Assembly (NCBI GenBank): GCA_905183005.1
Contig: CAJJDO010000012.1
Coordinates: 826,846-890,845 of the forward strand
Direction: 5' to 3'
Length of the DNA: 64,000 bases
Source: Paramecium pentaurelia
Lineage: Eukaryota; Ciliophora; Oligohymenophorea; Peniculida; Parameciidae
The translations under genes were made by a program, and so were the position numbers. Positions 12,109 to 25,819 of this stretch are shown one piece after another. Position 1 is the stretch's first letter; the number at the start of each line of letters is the position of its first letter. The notes beneath the pieces were generated by a model. It was not told where the DNA came from, searched no databases, and saw only the letters and a list, made by a program, of their open reading frames with translations.

Positions 12109-13507
12109 ATGCAAATTGATACTTCATCTAATCATATATTAGATAAGTGCGAATCATTTAAGCATTTATCTCCTTAAGCTTAAGAGGCTTTGTTAAGTTT
12201 AAAAAAGATAAAGAACATTGGATATGAATAGACAAATGATTTAATAAATATTAATGTCACTACTAATAACCATGATAATCCATCAATCATATCTGAATCT
12301 ATTGTAGAGAAGATTATAAGACAATCTCCAAAAAATGAATTTATGGGATCTTAAAATTTCTCATTTATCTAGAAGTATTCGATTGATATTAAGTTTAACA
12401 AAGTTCCAAATAATTATTGGCATTCAAGAATTCGGTAGTTCTAGATGACCCAACACCTGATTTTTCAGATGCTCTATCTAGTGACAGAAATAAACTAAGT
12501 GAAATTACATAAAATCAACAATTCTTTTAAAAATAGATAAATTTAATTTAAAATTAATAAATTAAGCAATCTTAGAATCAGATCAAAGAAAATAAATGTT
12601 TTATTAGAAAATTTACACAAGAGAAAGAGAATATGCTTAATCATAATTAAATAAAAAATTACTAAATAAACAGATTAAGTGATTTAATATCAAAAGAAAT
12701 AAAGAAAAATACTTTAACATCGTCTTCAAATAATATTCGTAAAAATTCATATACAAGTTTAAATACTCATTGTTCATCATAAACAAAATACCAATAATTA
12801 AATTAATAAGATTATCTCTATAAGAAAGCAATAATAAAACAAGAAAAATTAAAAACTTTCATAGAGTAGGGTCAAATAATAAATAATATAAAGGAAATGT
12901 AAGAATGTACGTTCAATCCAAAGATCAATAAAAAACCTAAGATTATTAATTCGAGTACTTTTTTTGAAAGACAAAATATATGGATGAGAAAGAAAAATGA
13001 TAAAATATCTTAATAAATCGAAATCTAAAAAGAGAAAGCAACAAAAGAAGTAAATATAATAATTTAATTTAGTGCACATTCATTCCTAATTTAAAAGATG
13101 ATGATAATAATAAAATTAATAGTTAGCATATCTATTATAAAGATCTGTTATAGCAAAATAAATTGAATGGAAAAAAACAAAATTTTCGAAATTCTATGAT
13201 TGATCTCAACAAAAATGATTTATAAAATAACACATGTAAATAGTAAATATAAAGATCAAATTCTACATAAATCATTAATTAACAAACTGATTTGAAATAG
13301 CTGCTCGAAATTCAATTAAAAGTTGATGGTATAAAAAATGTTCAATGCATAACTCCAAATAATTAGGCTACAAAAACAACTATAATTCCTAATTCGTAAT
13401 GTGGATATTTGGATCTTAAAAAAAGAAAAAATAGTATAGAATAGATTGAATAAAAATATAAACTGCTTTATGATTTAGTAAATAATGTAACAAAATAGAA
13501 AAAATGA
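12109..13507 (+). CDS. Ciliate protein with repeated ECTF(N/I)P motifs
   Basis: No domain recognised. After removing two introns (12403-12428, 26 nt; 13050-13072, 23 nt) the frame codes for ~449 residues. The striking feature is a short motif used twice: ECTFNPKINKKPK, followed by a FERQNIWMRKKNDK helix, and then KECTFIPNLKDD. Such Cys-Thr-Phe-x-Pro motifs followed by basic helices recur in protist flagellar and cortical proteins, but I cannot name the family. The rest is Asn/Gln/Ser-rich and probably disordered. The convergent AGC kinase stop lies 75 bp downstream. Confidence 0.8.
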
Positions 13508-13581
13508 ATTTTATAATAATAATTCTATTTAGTTATATAAATTTAATTAATTAATTAATTAATTAAAGTAAAGTAAAGAAA

Positions 13582-14715
13582 TCAAAATTCCCATTATTCT
13601 TCTTTATTTTATTAGAGAGAAGCAGAATACGAAAATCCTTAATATGAATTATTCATTTATTCTTTTGTGGATAATGAATTAGTTTAAGAGAAAATAGGTT
13701 CTTTTAAGAAACACTAAATAATAAGATAAATATTAAATTACATCATCGAAATATTAAACATCATCATCACTATTTAATAAAGGAAGAAAGACAGGAGGAA
13801 TTTATTTTTTAAAAATCATATCCCAATCAACATTTTTAAACCAAGGATGTTTTTTAACCTAGATTTAATATCATTATATAATTTTACTTCGTTAGCTGAA
13901 CTAATTCTATTATTTGGATCTTTTTACAATAATTTAGATAATAAATCTTTTAATTAAGAAGAAACACCAATTTTTTTGTAATTAATTTCATGATGAAGAA
14001 TTTAATTGAATAATTCTTCTTTAGTTTCTCCAAAAAATGCTGGTTAACCAATAACCATTTCATAAATTAATGTTCCAAATGTCCACCAATCTGCTGCTTT
14101 ACCATGATTACCTGTTAATAATTCTGGAGCCAAATATTCAGCTGTTCCACATTTTGAATGTGCACCAAAATTACCTTAAATTCCTTATTTAGAGAATCCA
14201 AAATCAGTTAACTTAATATAACCTTCTGAATCAATTAACACATTCTCTGGCTTTAAACTTATTTAAATGATAAAATATACTCTCTATATATTATATCTTA
14301 TTCATGTAAGTATTAGAATGCTAAGACAATTTAACATGCATAAAACTTAGCTCTATAGATATAAATATTATATTTACTGTTCTTCAGTCAATTTATTTTT
14401 TTAAACTAATAAATTATATAATTCTCCTCCTGGACAATACTATAAACAAAAATATAACTTAGTTTCATTTTAGAATGCATATTCTAATTTAATAATAAAT
14501 GGATGATGACAATTTTTCTAAAAATATTAATTCTATTATACAAGTATGTTTCTTTCAGCATATATTTACTTTACTTAATGATTTTCTATTAATTAGGTTT
14601 TTTTGATAACTTTAAGAGCATATGTTTTTTAATTGTCTTTCTTTCTTACAAGTATAACCTTTCCTATAGAACCTTTTCCAATTACACTTAAAAGATGGAA
14701 TTAATCAAGAGTCAT
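13582..14715 (-). CDS. AGC-family serine/threonine kinase
   Basis: Starts MTLDQFHLLSVIGKGSIGKV with the Gly-rich loop almost at the N-terminus; then YALKVIKK, the AGC-type AERNILVQ helix, QYCPGGELYNLL, YRDLKPENVLID split by a 23-nt intron, LTDFGFSK, and the activation segment CGTAEYLAPELL. The C-terminal AGC tail is present with PWFKNVDW and a hydrophobic motif GFSYSAS (F-x-x-[FY]-S-[YF] type), which in AKT/S6K/PKC relatives is phosphorylated and docks on the N-lobe. Several introns (for example 28 nt before the tail) must be removed. There is no regulatory domain in front of the catalytic domain. The substrate is unknown. Confidence 0.9.
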
Positions 14716-14903
14716 TTTCTTTCTATCCTATGATAAACTATTTATGTATTTGATAGTAATACTTATGTTATTATATTAAATAAACTACATTTAGACCTAT
14801 ATCATTATCTTAGTTATTTTTCATGAATTTTTTAATTGCTTTTTTTTTAATTTAAAAACGAAATAAATAAAATAAAAGAAGAATTAATTTATCAATTTAA
14901 TTT

Positions 14904-16475
14904 TCAAAATACTGTCATCATACTATATTTTAGATTATATAAATGAATTTATTTGTTTTAAATTAATATATAAATAAGATATTATATCAAATAGACTTTT
15001 TTTCTTCTTTTTTAATCTTCTATTATGGCTAAGTTCTAATGGGTTGCTAATTAAAATGAAAGTTTTCTTACTCTCAAGATAATAAATATCAAAATTAATC
15101 CAACACAACTTACAAAAAAGTATATCTAAATTAATTCTTGTATTGCATGAATCTATTCTAAAGAATCACTACTTGGTAATTTATTTAAAAATAATCCATA
15201 GAAACACATTTCAACTAATCCAATTATCCATTAAATGTTTATACAATACAATATTCCAAATTCTGGTAATTAATATGGAATTATTGAAAAGATTTAAGTG
15301 CCTATTCCCAAACTATAACCAAATTACAATAGAACAAGTTACCAACTTTTATCTTTGAGACCAACTGAAAACCCTAAAAATGCCAAAGCAATACAAATAA
15401 TTGCTTACCCAATTAAAGTAATAATCTTTTTTCTCTTAATAAAATTATAAAATATCATTTGAAGCAAAATCATAAGGAATCCAGTAATAAAAGCATATAT
15501 CCAATATTTTTAACAATCATTCTTTTAACTATTACAATATTTATTAAGAGGAGTATAAAGGAATGAAAAAATCAAAGTTTCTCCTGTAAATTATGTTAGA
15601 ACAATTAATAAACAGCATTTAAAATACTTCTTTAAATAAGGTTTTGAAATCAAATATTCAGAAGTATTTTAATTTAAATTGTTTCTTAAAGTGTCTTATT
15701 CAAATCCAAAATATGTTTATATATTATCATTATGAATTTCTTAATAAATCATTTTCGATCTTCTTGAATCTTTAAGAATTTTAAGATAATATTGAGGAGT
15801 TTCAATTTATAAAAATTAAAGTAGAATCATTCGAAGAACACTTACAAAATTAAGTATGAGAATAATATTTAGATAAGTTATTAGATCAGGAGGATTTTGT
15901 GGATCAGATTCAAGCCAATAAGCTCCTAAACACTGTCCTATTAGCAATTAAAGTGGGATTAGTTTAAAGAAAAATTAACTTTCTTTTTTCGAACTCATTT
16001 ATTTAACATAAATGATTGATTATGCATAATTCAATCCATTAGCAATTCCTACAAAAACTCTTAAAATCAAATAAATATCAATTGGCTATAAAGATATCTA
16101 TATTTTATCACTCTCATCTTAAGGATTATCTTTATTATTAGGACTTTAAAAATTTAATAGTATTATAGTGCAATTACTTAAGAAATAGATTACATCTGAT
16201 AATAGAAATATAAATTTGCTAGATTGATTTGCTAATAATCTAATACTTATTTATAAAATGTAATACTTGTACATCTCTGTTCCCAAAACACAACCAAATA
16301 TATAGATTCCATTTTATAATATCAAAGTTTCAGTTGCCTATTTTGGGGTTTTAGAGGATTGGACAAAATTATTTAAAGTATGAATTGGCATTGATTATTG
16401 AAGTGAATATTGAAATATGGTTAATGTTCCAATTATGGGGAATATAAATTTTTTAAGTTTTGGAATTTCTAACAT
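14904..16475 (-). CDS. Major facilitator superfamily transporter, sugar-porter-like
   Basis: Multi-pass membrane protein of ~520 residues with no intron needed. The start MLEIPKLKKFIFPIIGTLTI leads into the first membrane helix. The central region has LRVFVGIANGLNYAQSIIYV, the R-x-x-x-G-x-x-x-G helix typical of sugar porters, and a long loop after helix 6 with ETPQYYLKILKDSRR, equivalent to the PESPRWL motif in this family. The second half has five to six more hydrophobic helices and a basic tail. The substrate cannot be inferred. The next gene on the same strand, the AGC kinase, starts 188 bp further on. Confidence 0.82.
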
Positions 16476-16538
16476 TAAATATAAAATTATTAATTTGTTT
16501 AATAAAAAATAATTATACCTGAATGCAAATTAGAAATA

Positions 16539-19500
16539 TCAAAATTTGATTTATTTGACAATTCGCGAAATTCTTTCTCTAGGGTATTTAGGGATTATTT
16601 TTGAAAATGTACCTGGAACATACATGGTTTTAGGTAATTTAGTAACAGAATTAGATAATGGATATGAAGTTGGTTCAGTAAGCAAATGTTATGGAATTTA
16701 TGGTAAAGAGGGTTATTAAATTTATGGCAATTTGGTAGTGGTAGATGCAATTTAAGAAGAAGTTTCATGTATTAATAATTCATCATAATGATCTGAGATA
16801 ATAGAAATGGTTCCATTAAGTTTTTATAATATAGATGAATTTAGAGATTAAATACTTTGATCTCCATTAATAGATAAAGGTATATTTTGAGAATTTGGTT
16901 AATGGAATTATTAGGATGATTAAATTTAATTTGATGTTAGATTTAAATTCTTATTAGTAGGCAAATTAGAATGCAAGGGTTGATTTGTAATGATTGAATA
17001 TTCTTCTTTACTCATTTTAAGATGAATTTAAGATAATGTCTTTTACAATTCTTTAGGGTCTTTAATATCAACTAAAGAATGTTATCGATCATTTCTCTTT
17101 TCATTTTTACCTTCTATGAATGCTACTCCTTTTTGTAATTATATTATATCAATTTAAGATGAACTAATACGATTAGATAAAGTAGAAGGATTACATTATT
17201 CTATAGTTTTCTTTTTGTGATTATTAATTGATTCTAATTATTTTTTATGTAAAGGGAAAAGGTCTTTAACCTCTAATAGTACTCTTTTTTGTTGGATTTC
17301 CTAATTAGTCTTTGGATAACGATCAACATCTGGTGGCTTCTAAACTATCACTCTACCCTCAAAATCGTATGTGTATTTGGCTAAGTAAGTTGATTAATAC
17401 ATTTAGAATCAACATTTAATCTCTTAAGTTGTCTATTCATCTCTTGGCATTCTTGTTTTTTTATTAAATCTTGCATCTGCATTTATTGGAAATTAAATAA
17501 TTATCTTGCCTTAGCTTAACGCATTGATTCTATCTCTGTATCAAAATCAACATCGTCATCTAAATCTCCCATTTTAACTGGTTAAGTATCAAATCTTTGG
17601 ATATCCCCTTTATTAATTAAAGTACTTTATAATTTAGATTCTCTTCTAAAAGATCTATTTTCAATTAAAGTTCTTTTGGGACTCTATACTTAACCAATCA
17701 TTCTTCTCCAATGTTCTATTGGACATGGTTTAGGTTCAATTTCATCTTAATTTGAATCTATATAATTCATATCTTCTATAATATCTGTTATAATCATATT
17801 AGCAAATTATTCAGTCCATTAACATCCAAAAGGTATTAATTAATTCATTACATAATTCTCTTTAATTATATCACTTGCTTTCTAAATAATCTATCTACAA
17901 ATGAATCTACTCACTATGACACTTTCAGTTAACATATATCCTAATTACTCATCTTCATAATTTTAAGATAAGAGTTCCAAATTAGGAAAATCTTTAATAT
18001 TAATATATGATACCATGTATACTCATTTATGAAAGTTAACGTTTTGGTGATCCTGATAAACTAGATATTGCAACACTTCTTCTTTTCATTTATAATAAAT
18101 AAAATCAATTAAAATCAAAAAATAATCTCACTATTATCATGAATTTTAGCACTCTATCCTTCAAAATAAGCATATTTTCTTAACTCTTTTGAAACCCAAT
18201 AAGGACAATCTGGTATCATTATTCCTAATAAATATTTTATTAATAATAAGATATGTTCAATAGCTGCCAATACTAATACTTATATTAGTGGATTACTATC
18301 CCCTATTAATCCTTCAAACTCAGCCTTATTTACTATACCTATTACAAGACAATTCATAAATGTAGAACAGTAATTCATTAGTTCAAATATGGACAACCAA
18401 ATGCCAATCGAGTCAGCAGCTTATGCTCTCTTTAGTATTTAAAAATCTTACTTCTCGCTTTAAAACTCTCTAATAATTTGAAATTGAGAATTGCAAATTG
18501 ATAAATTGATTCAACAGGAAAAATAATGGAGCAGCAGCAAATGCAGGTGAAAACATAGTTGTATATCCAAATTGAATAGCAATATTAGTATATTCCTCAT
18601 ATAATTCTTTTTATGGCTATTTACTATTACTATCCTCCATCAACTTCATAAATTCAATCTATTAAGCTTATTTCAATTTCTCCTTCACATATTACATATC
18701 ACATATCTTGAATTATTCTTTAAAAACCTTAAATGTTTCAAATTAATCCTTCAAACCCCACTTTAAATATTTATATAATAGATAAGGTAGACAATTACTT
18801 TATAAATTAGAAATCAAACCTCTTGTTATAATTATACTAGCAACAGATAATGTTAATTATGTCTAATCTGTTTTAAATAATACAGCATAAACTACTGAAA
18901 TATAGGATATCAAAAATTCAAATAAAAATACTTTTAAAACATAAGAATGCTACATTTCAGAATTAAATCTATGATTCTCCCAATTTACAACAAATTTACA
19001 AAGTCTTTTATATAAATCACATAAAACAGTCATACTAACACCATTCAATGAATTTATAATTATAGGCATATAAACACTTTATGGATCTTATTATCCTTGC
19101 CATTAATTAAATGCTAGAAAACTTACCAAAATAATAGAAAACCCTAATAATATTACAGGAAATTCAACAATCAATCTTCTCTTAAAAGTTGTAAAAGAGT
19201 CATATACTTCAACTTTATTTTTGCATGGTTCAACAGTATAAAGTCCTGTATACATAACTCTCTATGGTTCTTGTTGTTTAAATTTATGCATATCCCAAAT
19301 ATATTTGAGTTCTGATTCTCTGTTCTTCCACTTCTCCATAAATAGAGTAGCCCATAGAGACATGAACAAAGCATAAGATGGTAAAATTGAAGCACTTTAA
19401 TATTATTATATCATACTGAATTTAATCAGCAATCAATTAATATAATTAGATTGCTGATCCAACCAAAGCTGGTATAATTAACCATCCGACTATTTAAACA

Positions 19501-22135
19501 TTAAATGCTATATACCAAGCAATAACAGGTCCATAATAAGAAGCTATTGAATTCAATGGTCTCAATGCTATTTAATGAGTTTTTATTCTTATAGTATCTC
19601 TAATACAATTGTATTGAAGATCCTTCCACATTTCACTGACTTTTTATGATTTTGAACTATCTTCTAAAGGAAAATGTGAAATCACCAATCCTTCTAAAAC
19701 AAACTTATCTAAATCAAATTCTTCATTTAAGACATTAATTATAAGTTATTGAATTTATAATGGTTTTGGAAATTCAAAATGGCCATAATCTCCATATTTA
19801 AATTTTGTTAAATGCTATATCGGTTAATTAGAATATTACCTTCTTTGTAAAATGATAGCATTCAATCTAATAGATATCTGCTAATTTGTAAATTGTATCT
19901 GCTGATAACTTGATTACATAATAATGATGTTTCACACAATGTTCTTTTCCATTATACATATATTTATAATTTGGAGTATTTATAATAAGAAATTCAAATT
20001 CCATATTTCTTTATTAAAATGATTATCTGATATTCTATAATTACAATAATACAATATCTTAACATATATCTTAATTCCCAGAAGTTTAAATTACATACAT
20101 ATATCCCATTAAATTAAAACTCTATTCCTTACCTTTAAGATAGTGATTTTCATAATATTTAACCATTTTTTCATCAAATGTCAATTCTATAGGCATCAAA
20201 CATCTATGATTCAAAACATCCATTGAAACTCCATGTTCTACTAAAATTTTCATACATTTAAAATTATTAATCTCTATTGCTAAATGTAATGCATTAGATG
20301 GATTCTAATCTGTCATCATATTAAATGCTTCAACCTATAAAACTTATATAAATATTTACCTTATTAAATATATCTTTTTTAATATATGTTTTTGAGAATT
20401 ATCCTACTGTAATAGATCTATGTAATCTTAAAAGATCTTTTAATTCCTAATATTCATATTCACTTTCCAAAATTTATTTTAAAATCTCATATTTACCTTT
20501 ATTAGCTGCAATATGAAGACAATTGAATCCTTAATATTAAATTAAAAATGGATTGCATTTCTGCTTCAAGAAATAACTAAAGAATTCTGTTGATTCAATT
20601 CTAGCTGACCAAAACTACAATCTACATTCAAATAATTATTTCTTTGTTTAACTATTTGCATAATGATATATAGTATAAGTCTCATTAAAGGTAGTACTTT
20701 TTCTTGTAATCAACTTTTATCCAGGTCTTTTTAATGAAGGTCTCATAGATTTTACTCTTTGAAAATCTTTCATTGAAGGTCTCAAATCATTCATTGATGG
20801 TCTATAATCATCTTATGATATTTAGATTTCTTGAGATAATTGTCTACCAAATTAAGAAGGAGCTTATGATTATTAATATTGTGAAACCATATATTTAGAT
20901 TATTCAGATCTAGAAGGTATATTATTAGATTTAAATAGTCTACCAAATTCATCATCTTATTATAACAAAACTCTAAATTAATTTCGATCACTTTCTAAAT
21001 CATTTTTAGAACCAATATTATTTTCAATGTTTTCTGTAATGTTGTAATGAGGATCAGAGAAGATTGTATTTGTAGGTTAAATAATTTTTACTGAGGGAAT
21101 CTTCTCTGCTTCTGGCTCATTCAAATCTTATTAAGAATCTTCAAATGGTAGTTCATTTTACACATACTTATTAGGTAATTTCTTCATTCTCTCTTAGATA
21201 GATTTAAATTATTAACTAATTCTAGAACTGATAGAATCTCTTTTTTATTATATTGTACTAGTTTATTACATTTTTGACATTAAAGTCATAGCTGTTTATC
21301 CACATTATAGATGCTAATTCAATTTATTTTCTTAATCTATGCTTTCTAATTCATTTGCTGGTTCTTTCAATTAAGGTTAATTTTGATCATTAATCATAAT
21401 GGGATTTTCCAAATTATTTGATTTGTAAGATATGGATCCTATTGCTATAGTCATCTAAGTGTTTAAATTCCTAATAGTTTTAAATTGATGACCATCATTT
21501 TTTAAAGCATATTCTTATACAGTCTTTACAAATATCGCCTTGTATTTTTTCCTATTTTATATTTTCAATAAACAATTACTGATATTCTTCAGGTCGGTTT
21601 TCAAGAAATAAATAATCTATTGGATACATATCAAATTAATCTAATAAATATTGTAGATCTGAGTAATTAGATAAGAGAAATTCAATTAACTCTAAATTGC
21701 CATAATAATATGCCCAATGTAATGGATTGGCTCTTTTATATTTGTTTTCTGTAGGCAATTTGGCATTGTGATCAAGTAGTAACTTAATCAACCTAAACTA
21801 AAGTTAAGAATTATATTCCTTCATAAAACTTTAAATAGAAATAATATCACTTACCCTTTTATGCTAGCAAGTTCTACAGCAGTGTAGTTGTGTAGATCAA
21901 CCTGATTTAGGTCTATGATTTATGAATACTATGATAGCCATTTTTCTAGTAATGCCAATTAGCCTAAATATGCAGCCCAATGGACTACATTTCGTTTTTC
22001 TTTGTCAACCATTTTGAAAAACGAATTCAATCCATTCTAATTTTATTGAAGACTTTATTCAAAAAATGTACTTAGGGTTTCAGCGTTGCCATCTTTAACC
22101 CATTCCAAAATTTGAGTCTATGTAATTTTAAACAT
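16539..22135 (-). CDS. Ankyrin repeat - anoctamin (TMEM16) fusion protein
   Basis: One of the two longest genes here, ~1,800 residues. The N-terminus (MFKITQTQILEWVKDGNAET) opens a set of ankyrin repeats with RNVVHWAAYLGQLALLEKWL, NPLHWAYYYGNLELIEFLL, GFNCLHIAANKGKYEILKQI and NALHLAIEINNFKCMKILVE. Between them lies a linker with near-repeats RPSMNDLRPSMKDF / MRPSLKRP. The C-terminal half is an anoctamin: SIASYYGPVIAWYIAFNVQ (first helices), IQFGYTTMFSPAFAAAPLFF, GIWLSIFELMNYCS, and EHILLLIKYLLGIMIPDCP, all in family order. A polar ~330-residue tail ends RIVKQIKF. Anoctamins are calcium-activated chloride channels or lipid scramblases. I followed the frame through several introns (for example 20, 25 and 26 nt) and found no start codon context suggesting two genes. 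Confidence 0.8.
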
Positions 22136-22345
22136 TATGTTTAAATTAAATAATTTGAGAGCAATTTTATATTGATTTTTCTTAAATAAATTCATATGAA
22201 ATTAATAGTAATATCATATGATCATTATAATATTAAAAAAAAAATGAATGATGGTATTGCTATAATTTAAGAATATTCTTGGTTTAGTATATAAATAAAA
22301 TATCTTTAAATGATTTCATTATAAATTTGTCGTAATTCTAATTTT

Positions 22346-24180
22346 TCAAAATTTGATATGTGATTTTAGATCCTTTACAAATTAATAGAGTTCAGCGAAG
22401 TTATTATTTTATTAGATAATATCCAAATAATATACATCTATCTATTCGATTCTTTTCAATCTTAATTCAAGTAATGAATCATTTTTTAGTTTTAAAGTGA
22501 TAGAGTAATTCTCATAAATAATTATTGGAAAATGTAATTTCAAATAATTGTGGATTATATCAATAAATAATTAAGGATGTTTCTTAGTTATGAAAGATAA
22601 ATGATAGGGACCAGTGTGTTATTCAATCCCTCGAATATTTATAGGTTATCTTGGAGAGTTTCTCAAACTATTTAAACCAGAAGTAAATCTTTAAAGAATA
22701 TTTTAAGTGGATTAGGATTCATCAATTTTTAATGTTGTTTAAAATTTAGTTTTTTCCAAATCACTAATATTTCTAGTATGAGAATAAAAATGTTTAGTAG
22801 GAGTTTTAAAAGATGTTGTTGTATTTGAAAATATTTTTTAATTTCTATTATCATGCATACTTTAGACAACTTTTTAGAATTATGTTTATTTCATTAAAGT
22901 TGAGTATTATGCTGAAGGTTATTTTTTATGTTTATTATAAAAAGCATAATTATTTTATTATTTAATAAAGATATTTTATTTATTAGTGTTTGTATTATGA
23001 TTATTTTTAGGATTACAATTATTTGAAGATTCATGTAAAGATTTAGATGGTGTTTATCTCATTTTAATTTTATCATAAACCTATTTATAAGTATAATTTG
23101 ATAATTTAGATGTAGTTGATTTTGTATTTGGAGACTTTGTAGGTGGAGATTTAGCAACTGGTGATTTAGCATTCCTTGGTGAATTTTTAGGTAAATTTGG
23201 TATATCTTCATTATAAGGACTGTTTGGTAGAAATTAACAAGGAATTGTAATACATTTGGCCTTAAATGCTGACATAGACGGATTCTAATGATATCGAAAT
23301 ATTAGACATCTCTTTTCCATAATTGCCACCATTTATGTCTTTTTATTTACTAAATTGAATATCTTTTTTATGGATTAACTACTAAAATTTTCTTTATTAG
23401 ATCTTTGGCATCAATTGAAATATGTTTTGGGAAAGTAAATTCGGCATTAATGATCTTTTAATACAGATTCTATGTATTTAGATCATCAAAAGGTAAATAA
23501 CCACATATCATTGCAAATAAAATAATCCCACAACTCCATATGTCTGTCATTTATCCATTGTAAGGTTCTCCTTGTATCATTTCTGGTGCTGCATAACAAG
23601 GACTACCACAACAAGTCTTAAGCATATCTTTTTAAAGGTTGCTTAATCCAAAATCAGCTATTAGAATATCTCTATCACTAGTTAATAATAAATTCTCTGG
23701 TTTTAAATCTCTATGAATGACTTTTTGATTATGCATATACTCTAATCCTGAAATGATCTAATGAAAGAATTTGCATGCCTCATATTCTGTTACTCTACTC
23801 ATTAAAAATGAATTATTTTACTATTTAACTCTGTCAATATAATCAAATAGTTCTCCACCATTTGCATACTCCATGAATAAATAGATATGGTTTTCTGTTT
23901 CGATTACCTATGGATTACTCTATACTATATTTAACCTCATAAAGTTTCACGATTTATGGATGATGAAGTAGCTTTAATATTTGAATCTCTCTTTTTACTC
24001 GTTCTATATCTCCTTCTTAATTGATTTATTTCTTCTCAAGAACCTTTACTGCTGTTTCATGACCTATCACTTGATTGATTGCTTAACAAACCTTGCTAAA
24101 TGTGCCTTGTCCAATAGTCTTTCCTATTAAAAAATATTTATGGTTCCACTACCTATTAAATAATTCCCAATCTCAGTCAT
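22346..24180 (-). CDS. SNF1/AMPK/MARK-type CAMKL serine/threonine kinase
   Basis: The kinase domain starts NYLIGKTIGQGTFSKVCQA after a 29-nt intron right behind the first ten codons, followed by AVKVLEKKQI, EYANGGELFDYI, HRDLKPENLLL, ADFGLSN, CCGSPCYAAPEMIQGEPY and WSCGIILFAMICGYLPF: clear CAMKL signatures. A disordered Ser/Pro-rich linker has repeated SPxxKSP elements (NSPRNAKSPVAKSPPTKSP). The last ~100 residues (LKLHFPIIIYENYSITLKLK ... LYQFVKDLKSHIKF) fit a KA1-like lipid- or autoinhibition domain. Likely an energy- or polarity-sensing kinase; the exact subfamily is not decided. It shares a 70-bp divergent promoter region with the C2 gene. Confidence 0.88.
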
Positions 24181-24250
24181 ACAAAAATATGATTGCTTTA
24201 AAATATTTGCTATATATTTATATATTATGAATTAAATATAAAGTGATGTT

Positions 24251-25567
24251 ATGCATTTAATATTCTAATAGGCAGATTTCCAACAAGATTAACAATATTC
24301 TAGACAAGAATTTTTAGATTATTTGAATACTTTGGTACAAAAAACATCCTAATGAATTATAGATAAATGGTTAGTTTCCCTTTGAATTAATTAAATCCAT
24401 AGATCAAGATTATTCAACCCAAATCAATTTACTCACCATTGATGAGTTTGTTAATATCATTCTTTAAGAATATAATTCTTAACTCTAAATCAAATAAGAT
24501 GCAATAAATCAGATCTAAACATATAAAAATGAATATAAATAAATATTAGAAGAATTAAAACTAGCAAAAAAGGAAGAAAATTTAAATGAATACAATATTG
24601 ACATTGATAGTACTCTATTTATTACAGTTTGTTCTGCAGATTGTTTGAAATAATCTCAATATTATGTAACTATAACACTTTTCAATGAAGAAAAAAATAC
24701 TCAACTATCTTAGATTACTAACCATCCAATATGGTAAGAAGAATTTAAAATGTAAAACATTCCAAAACTATGTAGAATAGTCATGTAACATCACCTTATG
24801 GTTAAATTATTGTTGAATTATTGAATTCATCTTAAGCATTAATTGGATAATTGAAGTTACCACTTTATTAATTTAAAGATCAATAGAGTTCTAATCAAGA
24901 TTATCTATTAGAAGATGAGCATGGAGTATTAATTAATACTAAATTAAAACTTAATTTAACTATTTGGTGGATTCATAGTAAAGTTGCTTTGTTAGAAGAT
25001 TAAATTATTTTTATAGATGAATATAAAAAAGAAATTAAACAATAATAAGATATAATAGAAAAAAGCAATCACTTTATTGATAATTGTATCTTAGCATTCA
25101 ATGAATCAAGAATAATAAAATAAAAATAACATCCTTAAGAAGTTAATTAAGAACCTAATTCTTTTGATAATTTAGAATGGACACTTAAATTTTAGAATAA
25201 AATGTATTAAATTGCAAAATAATTTAAAAGTATTAAATTTCATAAATATATTATAGATGAACTTTAAGACAGTCTTGAAGAATGGTAATAGATTGTTTTA
25301 ATAATTAATGGATTAGTGATTATTTTTACTCTTATCTTAATTTCTCTATCTAGACCATGTTTTTAATAATTAACAATATCCTTGTTAGTTGGAATTTTAA
25401 TCATGACTTATGATTCTAATCATATTAAAACATCAAAGATATTACCTTAAATCTCCTTGATTTTATTAATCTAATGTATTTTTGATGTTTTTTGGTTGAT
25501 TGTTAATTATGTATAATTTATATAATAGATACTAGAGAGTTTGGTGGAACTGTACATTGATATTTGA
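24251..25567 (+). CDS. C2-domain protein with C-terminal membrane helices
   Basis: After removing a 28-nt intron near 24331 and a 29-nt one near 24750, the frame codes for ~419 residues. An N-terminal helical region (about 130 residues) is followed by a C2-like sandwich: LFITVCSADCLKQSQYYVTI, ITNHPIWQEEFKI, and SPYGQIIVELLNSS with ALIGQLKLPL. The usual acidic calcium loops are poorly conserved, so binding may be calcium-independent. Near the C-terminus are three strongly hydrophobic stretches beginning IVLIINGLVIIFTLILI. The layout suggests a membrane-anchored lipid-transfer or tethering protein, by inference. Confidence 0.72.
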
Positions 25568-25700
25568 ATAGTAATTGTTTGGTAGTAATGTTATGAATTA
25601 CATTTCATATTATTGTACCATAATTATTTTACCCATCAATTTAGTTTTGTCAGCATGTTCCTTTAACTTATCACTAAAGTATTTAAGCTAAAATAATATC

Positions 25701-25761
25701 GAATTATGATTACAATAGAATTATATGTTACAATAAAATTATATATTATAATAGAATTATG
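25701..25761. repeat. AT-rich imperfect short repeats in an intergenic spacer
   Basis: In the 252-bp spacer between the C2 gene and the phosphatase gene, the unit AATTATATGTTACAATA-like recurs two to three times with substitutions (AATTATGATTACAATAG, AATTATATGTTACAATAA, AATTATATATTATAATAG). It is coding-free and looks like simple-sequence drift. Confidence 0.4.
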
Positions 25762-25819
25762 TCAGTAAATATATATATAAATTTTTGAATTATTTTTTAA
25801 ATATTAATTAACCATAAAA

